Source: Dehalococcoidia bacterium (GTDB lineage Bacteria; Chloroflexota; Dehalococcoidia; SZUA-161). From it: a stretch of DNA of 7,442 bases. Location: NCBI GenBank assembly GCA_004376205.1, contig SOKG01000257.1:1-7442 (forward strand), given 5' to 3'. Shown in pieces: positions 1-5,179 of this stretch. A program made the translations under genes and the position numbers. How positions within the stretch are numbered: the stretch's first letter is position 1; each line of letters starts with the position of its first letter. Below the pieces are notes generated by a model. It worked only from the letters and a program-made list of their open reading frames with translations. It was not told the origin of the DNA and made no database searches.

Positions 1-15
1 ACCGATAGACTCTTA

Positions 16-26
16 AGCCGCGCGCC
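16..26. repeat. 11-bp inverted repeat, left copy
   Basis: AGCCGCGCGCC pairs with 7378-7388. It lies just after the stop codon of the leftward HNH gene. Offsets from the two window edges differ (15 and 54 nt), so these are not simple terminal inverted repeats of a linear molecule. Confidence 0.6.
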
Positions 27-32
27 TCTTTT

Positions 33-446
33 TCAGGATGTAGGGCGTTGGGGGTTGGCTATGATAGAACGGGCCTTGGCCCAGGTGGGAATAAAATCAT
101 CGAATAGCCAGATCTGATCATTGCGATAACGGGCCTGGACGTATAGGTGGCAACGCTGGCAGAGGGCAACAAGGTTTGAATAAAGGCAGTTTGACTTGAA
201 TAGATCTAAATGGTGGACAGTGAGAACGTAGGCCCCTTTAACACTGTGGGGATGGTCGCAATGCTCACACCGTCGATTTGCAAGATACTTGATGAAGATG
301 GCGAGCTCATCCCAATCTGCGGGGTATTTATTGCGGGGGGTGTTGGAATGAAGGGAGAGATCGACGCCTTGCTCAAAGCGGAGCATGTAGAGGGGGAAAG
401 TGGCCGGATTAGGAAGCTTGGCCTGGGTGAAATAGTAGTTGGGCAC
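33..446 (-). CDS. HNH endonuclease, phage type
   Basis: A 137-aa protein with an intact HNH nuclease core. A CxxC pair (C60, C63) is followed by the catalytic double histidine H78-H79, an asparagine at about N91 in LYSNL, and a second CxxC (C96, C99) followed by H100. The two CxxC pairs would hold the structural zinc, and the HH...N...H set would hold the catalytic metal ion and cut DNA. It is the last gene of the leftward operon, just after a PD-(D/E)XK-like nuclease, as often seen in small phage genomes. The longest reading frame starts at GTG (446) straight after the upstream stop. No clear ribosome-binding site precedes it. ATG at residue 21 (386) is an alternative and would keep the whole nuclease core. 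The family call is secure; the role (packaging, genome processing or homing) is inference. Confidence 0.85.
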   Translation of the reverse strand: MPNYYFTQAKLPNPATFPLYMLRFEQGVDLSLHSNTPRNKYPADWDELAIFIKYLANRRCEHCDHPHSVKGAYVLTVHHLDLFKSNCLYSNLVALCQRCHLYVQARYRNDQIWLFDDFIPTWAKARSIIANPQRPTS

Positions 447-455
447 GGGGGGAAG

Positions 456-938
456 TTATGATAGGGGGATGTTCTTTGTAAAGGTGTCCCTCAAGTAACC
501 GTGGCCGTCGGAGAGATCATAGAAATTGATATTAAGGGCCTTACAACAGGTCTCAATATCGGGCTCAATGACATCTGAGATAATGCAGGGAACTAACGGG
601 GGGCAAGGATCGAGCTCGAGGGCCAGAAGAATCGTGTACCCGATTACCTGGCCCAGAGCTGCGACAGTGGGCCGGGATTTAACCTCTATGACCCAAAGGG
701 AGTTTTTCCGGTATCCCAAAACGTCTATGCGTTTTTGGGTGAGTTTTGTCCACATGACCTGAAGGGGGTAGGGCTGATTCTTCCCGGGAGCTAGACCCTT
801 GCCGACATGGGTGTCGTAATCGAAGCCTAGAAAGTGTTGGCCGAAAGAAGAAACCCAACGGTCCCAGGTGGGGATATCCGAACCGGCGAGGTGCGGGTAT
901 TTTGGGAGGGGAGTGTTGGGCCATCGGGGAGTTGTCAA
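456..938 (-). CDS. PD-(D/E)XK nuclease-like protein
   Basis: A 160-aa protein whose centre fits the PD-(D/E)XK fold. D72 lies in the strand RIDVLGY, then E85-V-K87 in LWVIEVKSRP, then a helix with Q97 and Y101 (GQVIGY). That order (D, ExK, QxxxY) is the catalytic layout of Holliday-junction-resolvase-like and restriction-type nucleases. The first 60 residues, rich in Pro and Trp, are of unknown role. The reading frame opens with TTG at 938, which overlaps the TGA stop of the preceding gene (TTGA), so translational coupling is likely. No in-frame ATG occurs until about residue 62, next to the catalytic core. With the HNH gene next door it may process replication intermediates or concatemers. 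It could instead be a resolvase or a superinfection-exclusion nuclease; the sequence cannot decide. Confidence 0.7.
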   Translation of the reverse strand: MTTPRWPNTPLPKYPHLAGSDIPTWDRWVSSFGQHFLGFDYDTHVGKGLAPGKNQPYPLQVMWTKLTQKRIDVLGYRKNSLWVIEVKSRPTVAALGQVIGYTILLALELDPCPPLVPCIISDVIEPDIETCCKALNINFYDLSDGHGYLRDTFTKNIPLS

Positions 939-1153
939 TCTTCTGGAGGCTCAGATTCGATAAGGTCTTCTACCTGGGCGCGAATCTTGAAAATAGAAAC
1001 GGCGATGAAGGGGTAAAGGGTAATGGTTTTGAAAGAGACTTTTACGCCGTCGTCCCAGTCAACACAAGAGATTTCGTTTTGATAGCGTCCAGGGCCAAGA
1101 CGGGTGACCTTGAGATTGGTTAGGTGGAGGTCGAGGGTACGAAATTTAGCCAT
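935..1153 (-). CDS. hypothetical small protein, 72 aa
   Basis: A 72-aa protein that I do not recognise. It starts with ATG at 1153, about 10 nt after the upstream stop (TAG at 1164-1166), with a weak AGGA about 8 nt before the start. Its end overlaps the TTG start of the nuclease-like gene by 4 nt. The N-terminal half is basic and probably beta-stranded, and a hydrophobic stretch (TLYPFIAVSIFKI, about residues 45-57) precedes an acidic tail (QVEDLIESEPPED). It has no signal peptide or cysteine motif. Its place between the virion-type genes and the nucleases suggests a minor structural or accessory protein, but that is position-based inference only. Confidence 0.6.
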   Translation of the reverse strand: MAKFRTLDLHLTNLKVTRLGPGRYQNEISCVDWDDGVKVSFKTITLYPFIAVSIFKIRAQVEDLIESEPPED

Positions 1154-1163
1154 GAGGGAAATC

Positions 1164-1601
1164 CTAAGATATGGGGTCGATCCATTCTTCTACAAGAAGG
1201 CGGGGAGCGCCAAAGTTGTCACCGGCTTGAAGGCCGGTGGTGAGAGTTTCAACTACGAACCCTGCAGGAAGGGTAAGAGAAGGAAAAGGAATCATCTCAT
1301 TGCTGGAAGCCGTGATTTTTGAAGAGCCGAAGGGGGCAAAAGTATAGACATGAGTGGTGGAGGCTAATTGCCCAGTGGTGTTGAAGGTTTGGCAGAGAAG
1401 ATTTATGGCGTCAGTATATCGAAGGAAGACAACGCGGGTTACGACAGTGGCATCGGTAACAAGGGAAAAGCAGACAGTAAGGATGCGCCACCGACGGCGG
1501 GCAGGGACGGTTTCGGAGATTTCAGCACCTGCGGCGGGATCGGTGCCGGAGATGGAGCGGATGCGGCCATGGACGGAATTTATGGTGGGGGAGATAAGCA
1601 T
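1164..1601 (-). CDS. beta-rich virion protein candidate, 145 aa
   Basis: A 145-aa protein with alternating hydrophobic beta-strands and few helices. The pattern is a polar N-terminus, strands such as RRWRILTVCFSLV and VVTRVVFLRY, then PFPSLTLPAG, VVETLTTGLQAGDNF and a closing LLVEEW. From memory, short proteins with the GLQAGD...LLVEEW ending recur beside structural genes in uncultured phages, and they look like single jelly-roll or receptor-type virion proteins. I could not check this by search. The ATG at 1601 has no clear Shine-Dalgarno. The gene lies 12 nt after the stop of the 222-aa gene, so coupling is possible. It is probably a minor capsid or spike protein. Coding confidence is higher than confidence in function. 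Confidence 0.68.
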   Translation of the reverse strand: MLISPTINSVHGRIRSISGTDPAAGAEISETVPARRRWRILTVCFSLVTDATVVTRVVFLRYTDAINLLCQTFNTTGQLASTTHVYTFAPFGSSKITASSNEMIPFPSLTLPAGFVVETLTTGLQAGDNFGAPRLLVEEWIDPIS

Positions 1602-1613
1602 AATAAATAAAGA

Positions 1614-2282
1614 CTAAATCTCAGTTAAAGAAACCTCTGCAAAGTTGATCTTAACAGGGGCGCTGGCGTTGGCGCGAGCGTTCATGTGAACTAAGAGCTG
1701 CTTGTTGGCGGCATTGGCAGATTGATAATAGGCAAGAGCGGACATATCGATCTCAAGTTCATTGATCTGGAGGGAAGTATAGAAACCAGTATCAAAATTG
1801 ATCTTGGCAACCAGGCGGTGCCATGTAAGATTCTGGAGAGTACCATCAGAGCCAGTGAGAGACTGAACGGCGTTATTAACATCGATATAGGACCACTTGC
1901 CGGCGGTGTGATTATAGTAGAGATCTGCTTCATGTTGGACGGCACCATCAAAAGAGCGGAAGCGAAATAAAAGATGGCCTAAGGGAGTGACAGAGGGAAG
2001 GTTAAAATGAATAGTTGCCGTGAGAGTCTTGGAAGGGAGCAAGTGGGAACGATGATAGGCAGTAATATCGTCATTATCAGAAGCGCCAACGGTGCGCGTT
2101 TCCATGCGTAAAGACTGCTTGCCATTGAAGGCAATAGTAGGGTCAAGCTCCATGACGTAAGCGCCTGAGCCTTGATCCTTAACCCAGCGAAAGAGACCCT
2201 CAAAATCATCATAAAAGATAACCTGGCCAGTGAAAGGGACTATGCCAAGCAAGGTGACTGGTCGGCGGTATTCTATGCCCAT
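1614..2282 (-). CDS. concanavalin-A/LamG-like beta-sandwich protein
   Basis: A 222-aa protein with the look of a laminin-G/concanavalin-A-like beta-sandwich. FYDDFEG opens the domain, followed by AFNGKQSLRMETR, LTATIHFNLP, GHLLFRFRSFDG, a Trp in KWSYIDV, and the pair LTWHRLVAKINFDTG and TSLQINELEIDM. The strand order, with a WHR-type strand near the centre, is typical of such domains, which bind sugars or form oligomeric spikes. No glycosidase catalytic motif is visible. The ATG (2282) directly abuts the TAG stop of the preceding gene, with GAGGAG about 9 nt before the start, so translation is strongly coupled. In this cluster it is best read as a receptor-binding or surface-decorating virion protein. 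The fold is inferred from sequence pattern only. Confidence 0.72.
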   Translation of the reverse strand: MGIEYRRPVTLLGIVPFTGQVIFYDDFEGLFRWVKDQGSGAYVMELDPTIAFNGKQSLRMETRTVGASDNDDITAYHRSHLLPSKTLTATIHFNLPSVTPLGHLLFRFRSFDGAVQHEADLYYNHTAGKWSYIDVNNAVQSLTGSDGTLQNLTWHRLVAKINFDTGFYTSLQINELEIDMSALAYYQSANAANKQLLVHMNARANASAPVKINFAEVSLTEI

Positions 2283-2669
2283 CTAGGAAGGCTCCTCGAA
2301 GTCCATATCAATGACTACCTGGCAATCAACGGTATGGTCGAAGACGTCGGCGTTGAGGGCGTGGACCTTGATATAAGAATTACGGCTGGTCACGATAAGT
2401 TCGAAGGGGTAATCTTTCCGTTCATCATCGCCGATGAGGTAAGGCTGTTTGCTGTACTGTTCCAATAGATCGGTGCCGTCGGGGTGGCCGGATGTAGGCT
2501 CAGACGGGCCGGGGGAGAGGAAGAACCTGATTTGCGTGGTACGATCACAGCCAAGGGCAAAGGAGGAATGGAGAGAGATGATCTTATACGGCATCCGAAG
2601 CTCATGGCTAGAAATAACAAGCTCTCCTCCAGCGGAGACGGTGCCACTAAAGGAGAGCGTTGTTTTCAT
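2283..2669 (-). CDS. beta-rich structural protein candidate, 128 aa
   Basis: A 128-aa protein that begins like a small jelly-roll. MKTTLSFSGTVSAGGELVI is followed by strands KIISLHSSFAL and TQIRFFLSP, a polar loop (about residues 52-75, rich in Pro, Ser, Gly and Asp), then FELIVTSRNSYIKVHALN and CQVVIDMDF. No enzyme motif is visible. It starts 18 nt after the 318-aa gene, with only a short AGGT as possible ribosome-binding site, and its TAG stop abuts the ATG of the next gene. Position straight after the candidate capsid gene suggests a second capsid, vertex or spike protein. I do not recognise a named family. Gene reality is well supported by operon spacing and by its strand-like hydrophobic pattern. 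Confidence 0.65.
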   Translation of the reverse strand: MKTTLSFSGTVSAGGELVISSHELRMPYKIISLHSSFALGCDRTTQIRFFLSPGPSEPTSGHPDGTDLLEQYSKQPYLIGDDERKDYPFELIVTSRNSYIKVHALNADVFDHTVDCQVVIDMDFEEPS

Positions 2670-2687
2670 CGGGACCTGACCAGAAGG

Positions 2688-3644
2688 CTAGATCGTTACA
2701 AGCTCAAGCTGGCTGATGGTAAGAGCCTCATTGACTCCGTAATTCATGCGCAGTTTGAGGTCATTGGCGGCACTGGTATCAATGGCAAACTCACCGTCGC
2801 GGGTGGGATCGAAGTCCAGCCATAGGTGAGTAGCGGGAACCATTGCGGCTTGTGCGGCGATGGATCGGATAGAAGCGGGCACCCGGTTCATCATTTCAAC
2901 CACCAGGTCAGGAGCCTTGGCACTGACGACGGCCTCTTGGCGGTTGTCAAGCATGAGCTCGAAATCGTCTGCGCCATAGAGGTATTCACTGGCCCCGGGG
3001 AAGGACGTCATACCGACCATGAGGGCGAGCAGATCGTTGCCGATGGCGAGACCGGAAGAAAAGACGCCAGTGGCACCGGGGGCAACAACATTCTGCTGAG
3101 TATACTTGATATGATGGGTAGGGCCAGCGCCGGGAAGAGTAACGGCGGTGACGGAAATAAGGGCATTGTCAAGCGTGGTGGTAGGAACGGTGGTATCCAG
3201 GGTTAAGACCACATCACCCAACTTTTTCCCCGGGTAGCAGTCTGCGGGATCATAGAGCTTGCGGCCCATTGGGATGATAAGGCCGTAGACCTCATGCTGG
3301 TTATCGGTGGAGACGGGAGCCTGACGGATGCCTCCAGTACCGAAAAGGTACAAGTTGAGAGCGGCCAACATTTCAGAGTTGCAGTTGATGATAGAGTTAC
3401 CCCTGTCGGCAACCGCAAGGTTGTTGATAAAGCCTAAGATTTCAACGGGGGTGGCCTCGTCGGTGGCGTTGTAGAACTCAACCAGAAAAATGAGGTGAGA
3501 AATGGGGTCTGAGGGCAGCTTGTAAGGCACAACCTCCGTTGCCATGGTGTGGGCATCGAGCACTACCGACCGTTGGAAGCCAGCGAAGCCGATAAGCAGG
3601 ACCAGGGCAAGGATTCCGGAGAAAGCTGGGGCGTTGATGTACAT
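2688..3644 (-). CDS. candidate major capsid (jelly-roll) protein, 318 aa
   Basis: The longest protein of the window (318 aa) and the centre of the leftward operon. After a hydrophobic segment (residues 8-23) it is rich in beta-strand stretches in two halves. The first runs from about 45 to 170, including VYGLIIPM, a KLYDPADCYPGKKLGDVVLTLD stretch (129-150) and ALISVTAVTLPG. The second runs from about 180 to 318, including LMVGMTSF, DDFELMLD, THLWLDFDP and a final SQLELVTI. Two similar beta-rich halves and the size fit a double jelly-roll capsid protein of tailless phages (such as PM2- or FLiP-like viruses), but identity is inferred. ATG at 3644 lies 3 nt beyond the stop of the 51-aa gene, with GGAGG upstream inside that gene's last codons. 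A membrane-anchored spike or a protein of a lipid-containing virion is the alternative. Confidence 0.6.
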   Translation of the reverse strand: MYINAPAFSGILALVLLIGFAGFQRSVVLDAHTMATEVVPYKLPSDPISHLIFLVEFYNATDEATPVEILGFINNLAVADRGNSIINCNSEMLAALNLYLFGTGGIRQAPVSTDNQHEVYGLIIPMGRKLYDPADCYPGKKLGDVVLTLDTTVPTTTLDNALISVTAVTLPGAGPTHHIKYTQQNVVAPGATGVFSSGLAIGNDLLALMVGMTSFPGASEYLYGADDFELMLDNRQEAVVSAKAPDLVVEMMNRVPASIRSIAAQAAMVPATHLWLDFDPTRDGEFAIDTSAANDLKLRMNYGVNEALTISQLELVTI

Positions 3645-3647
3645 GGC

Positions 3648-3803
3648 CTATGGCCTCCGATTTGGATTAACGATGCACTGATAAACGTGTTTGGCTCCAT
3701 CAATCAAGATGTCGTCCCACTTAGCCTTGGACTCCTTCACGACCTTTTCGGCAAGGTAGAAAAGAGCAAGGGCCAATTCCCAATGATCAGCGAGCCAAGA
3801 CAT
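3648..3803 (-). CDS. small phage-type protein, 51 aa
   Basis: A 51-aa reading frame filling the gap between the 141-aa gene and the candidate capsid gene. Its ATG (3803) overlaps the TAA stop of the upstream gene by one base (TAATG), a classic stop-start coupling, and its TAG lies 3 nt before the capsid-candidate ATG. The protein starts MSWLADHWELALALFYLAEK, a helix with a hydrophobic face. It continues with VVKESKAKWDDILIDGAKHV and a basic Pro-rich end. It could be a membrane-peripheral or lysis-related protein, or a scaffold. The K-x-KWDD-x-L wording recalls short phage proteins, but I cannot name one. Gene reality rests on perfect packing in the operon. Confidence 0.65.
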   Translation of the reverse strand: MSWLADHWELALALFYLAEKVVKESKAKWDDILIDGAKHVYQCIVNPNRRP

Positions 3804-4228
3804 TAGCCGCTGAGCTTCTTCTTGTGAAGGGCCATTGAGACGACCTTGACCCGTTCCAGGTTGCGGGGATCGCCAGCGGGGCCACGGGGGGGAAGTGTGA
3901 GGCCGGCAATGACCTGGCGGTATGGGTCGAAACCCTCGGCGTAGCGTGGACCAGCATCAGCGACACCTTCGGCAAAGCGAGAGGGGCCGACCTTGATGGC
4001 GCGTTCTTGCCACCTGGTGTCGCCTGCCTTGGCAACACCTTTACCGAAGCGGCCCTCATTGGCGGCCTTGATGACAGCTTCCTTGTAGATGGCTTCTGCG
4101 GCTTTGGTGGCCTCCGCCCAACTGCGCTTTGGATTGGCGACACCTGCGGCATACTGAGCAAGGCGTTGGGGTGTGACTTCAGCAAATTTGGCGGCGATTT
4201 CTGAGGTGCTACGAATTGCTATGGTCAT
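3803..4228 (-). CDS. phage structural-cluster protein with GxxRFxxGV repeats
   Basis: A 141-aa, mostly helical, Ala- and Gly-rich protein, first in the leftward operon. The N-terminal 55 residues are helical (TSEIAAKFAEVTPQRLAQYA...). Residues 58-103 hold about four copies of a 12-13-residue unit whose core is G-x-x-R-aromatic-x-x-G-V (GRFGKGV, TRWQERAI, SRFAEGV, RYAEGF). A conserved-looking LPPRGPAGDPRNLERV block (112-127) and a basic tail follow. From memory, proteins with this repeat followed by LPPRGPxGDPxN occur beside capsid genes in small uncultured phages, with unknown function. The ATG has a strong GGAGG (4238-4242) 9 nt upstream, and that spacer is itself a DnaA-box-like sequence. 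It may be a scaffold, minor capsid or DNA-condensing protein. Confidence 0.75.
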   Translation of the reverse strand: MTIAIRSTSEIAAKFAEVTPQRLAQYAAGVANPKRSWAEATKAAEAIYKEAVIKAANEGRFGKGVAKAGDTRWQERAIKVGPSRFAEGVADAGPRYAEGFDPYRQVIAGLTLPPRGPAGDPRNLERVKVVSMALHKKKLSG

Positions 4229-4280
4229 TGGGGATAACCTCCGGGGCTACTGTGGATGGCGACAGGGAAAGGCGTTGATG

Positions 4281-4286
4281 ACTATA
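4281..4286 (-). promoter_or_regulatory. possible -10 element for leftward operon
   Basis: On the minus strand this reads TATAGT, one base from TATAAT, about 53 nt before the ATG of the 141-aa gene. No good -35 hexamer lies 16-18 nt upstream, so this is weak. It sits between DnaA boxes, so DnaA binding could also affect transcription. Confidence 0.22.
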
Positions 4287-4470
4287 AAGTCGAGTGTCCA
4301 TAAGATGTGGAAAAGTACCCTGTGCGGACCTGATTTGCAAAGTAAAGCCTCCGGACTGTGGGAAATATATCGGTTGTCCACATTTCATGTACAGGTTATC
4401 CACAGAGCGCGAACAGTAGCACTAGCGACGGGCCGTAAAGGAGTTATGCACAGTACACCGGACACTCTTT

Positions 4471-4540
4471 TACCATAAGAAGCTATATAAATAAAGGAAG
4501 ATAATACTTAAGAGTAGGAGTAGGAAAGTATAACTTAATG
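4471..4540. promoter_or_regulatory. AT-rich tract: possible unwinding element / rightward promoter
   Basis: Fifty-one of these 70 bases are A or T (my count), against roughly half in the flanking genes. It contains TATATAAAT (4484-4492) and TATAAC (4529-4534), either of which could be a -10 element for the rightward operon, but no convincing -35 is visible. The run TAGGAGTAGGAAAG (4515-4528) resembles the repeated TAG-type trinucleotides (DnaA-trios) next to some bacterial unwinding regions, though here it is not adjacent to a DnaA box. Confidence 0.35.
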
Positions 4541-4560
4541 GAGGTATATTGCGCCTGGGC

Positions 4561-4572
4561 ACTGTTTACAGT
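4561..4572. promoter_or_regulatory. possible operator, ACTGT-N2-ACAGT
   Basis: A short dyad, ACTGTTTACAGT, lies 33 nt before the first rightward ATG, between the AT-rich tract and the gene. Arms are 5 bp with a 2-bp centre. It could be bound by the AbrB-like or ParB-like protein of this operon, but dyads of this size also arise by chance. Confidence 0.2.
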
Positions 4573-4605
4573 GTAAAGACGGAACCCAAAAACAAAGAGG
4601 CGGTT

Positions 4606-4971
4606 ATGAAAAAGCAGGATTGCAAGCACGTAGGGATCATGAGGGGAAAAGTGCGGGAGACGAGAAAGCACGTGGACACTACAATACGGTTCAGGGTATG
4701 CCCTGAATGCGAAACGGTGATCGAGACGGCGGAAAGGGTGCTGGGGGACCTAATGAAAGAAAGGGGCATGAGACTGAAGGAAAAGAATGGGCTGGAGGAA
4801 GAACTAAGGTACGTACTATTTAACATAGGGCGTATGAAGGATGCGGTAAGGACGCTGAATGAAATAACGGAGGAAAAGGAAGGTAATGGAGAAAGCGAAG
4901 ATCAAGAAAATGGTGAGAGTGGGCGGTTCCGTGATGATAGCGATCCCTACACGCATCCGCAGAGACCTTAA
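4606..4971 (+). CDS. Cys/His (zinc-ribbon-like) coiled protein, 121 aa
   Basis: First gene of the rightward operon. The N-terminus carries C6-x-H8 and CPEC (C32, C35), a possible one-zinc ribbon. Residues 40-90 are highly charged and helical (possibly coiled-coil), and the tail is acidic (EEKEGNGESEDQENGES). I do not recognise the family; a small DNA-binding or regulatory protein is plausible. ATG at 4606 has AGAGG about 5 nt upstream. A TTG at 4549 in the same frame has a strong GGAGG (4540-4544) before it and would add 19 residues, so the start is uncertain. Its last 86 nt overlap the start of the AbrB-like gene in another frame, which encodes the unstructured-looking tail. Confidence 0.65.
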   Translation: MKKQDCKHVGIMRGKVRETRKHVDTTIRFRVCPECETVIETAERVLGDLMKERGMRLKEKNGLEEELRYVLFNIGRMKDAVRTLNEITEEKEGNGESEDQENGESGRFRDDSDPYTHPQRP

Positions 4972-5179
4972 TATAGGGGTAGGTGATAAGGTTAGGATGT
5001 GGCAGGTTGGGGGGAAGTCAATCATAATCGAGAAAGTGGAAGGAATACGGGATGGAAGTACTTATCTCCGAAGTAGTGATGCCAAGTTCATTGATGAGAG
5101 TGGGCTGGGAAGAAAAACCGCTGGAGAGATTGTCGAGAAGCATAGGAAAAAAAGGGTTGCTGTTCCCAATAGGCGTTAG
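4886..5179 (+). CDS. AbrB/MazE/SpoVT-like DNA-binding protein
   Basis: A 97-aa protein whose first 52 residues match the swapped-hairpin AbrB fold. MVRVGGSVMIAIPTRIRRDL, then NIGVGDKVRMWQ and GGKSIIIEKV, show the hallmark order GGS...IP..IR..L...GD.V and a closing strand. Such proteins bind DNA as dimers, acting as transition-state regulators, antitoxins or plasmid and phage repressors. No toxin gene follows, so an antitoxin role is not supported; a repressor of this operon or an origin-binding factor is more likely. ATG at 4886 has AAGGAAGG just upstream. The C-terminal 43 residues lie in a 128-nt overlap with the ParB-like gene and have no recognisable fold, so they may be tail sequence shaped by the other frame. 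Confidence 0.82.
   Translation: MEKAKIKKMVRVGGSVMIAIPTRIRRDLNIGVGDKVRMWQVGGKSIIIEKVEGIRDGSTYLRSSDAKFIDESGLGRKTAGEIVEKHRKKRVAVPNRR

Larger units (their letters stand above)
4229..4605. other. candidate DnaA-dependent replication origin
   Basis: A 377-nt divergent intergenic region with no convincing gene. It carries one consensus DnaA box, TTATCCACA (4396-4404, +), and four one-mismatch boxes: TTATCCCCA (4229-4237, -), TTTTCCACA (4306-4314, -), TTGTCCACA (4374-4382, +) and TTATGCACA (4444-4452, +). Two-mismatch forms lie at 4251-4259 (-), 4295-4303 (-) and 4357-4365 (-). Boxes on the left point left and those on the right point right. Two pairs are spaced exactly 22 bp start to start (4229/4251 and 4374/4396), about two helical turns. 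To the right lies an A+T-rich tract (4471-4540) that could be the unwinding element. Host DnaA is the expected binder; replication function is inferred from box density. Confidence 0.7.

Noticed and set aside
746..754. Another TTGTCCACA (DnaA-like) site
   Set aside because: Single copy inside the nuclease-like gene (it encodes part of a normal protein stretch) with no neighbouring boxes, so not counted as origin.
2826..3206. 126-codon frame on the + strand
   Set aside because: Antisense to the 318-aa gene, Gly/Asp/His-rich without a fold; no ribosome-binding site of note.
4209..4403. 64-codon frame on the minus strand upstream of the 141-aa gene
   Set aside because: It starts with GTG inside the consensus DnaA box, covers the box cluster and overlaps the well-supported start of the 141-aa gene in another frame.
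4173..4478. 101-codon frame on the + strand across the intergenic region
   Set aside because: It runs antisense to the start of the 141-aa gene and through all the DnaA boxes, and the product resembles no protein.
4229..4605. ParB centromere (parS) site
   Set aside because: I looked for a TGTTTCACGTGAAACA-like palindrome here and elsewhere and saw none; this ParB may recognise a different sequence.
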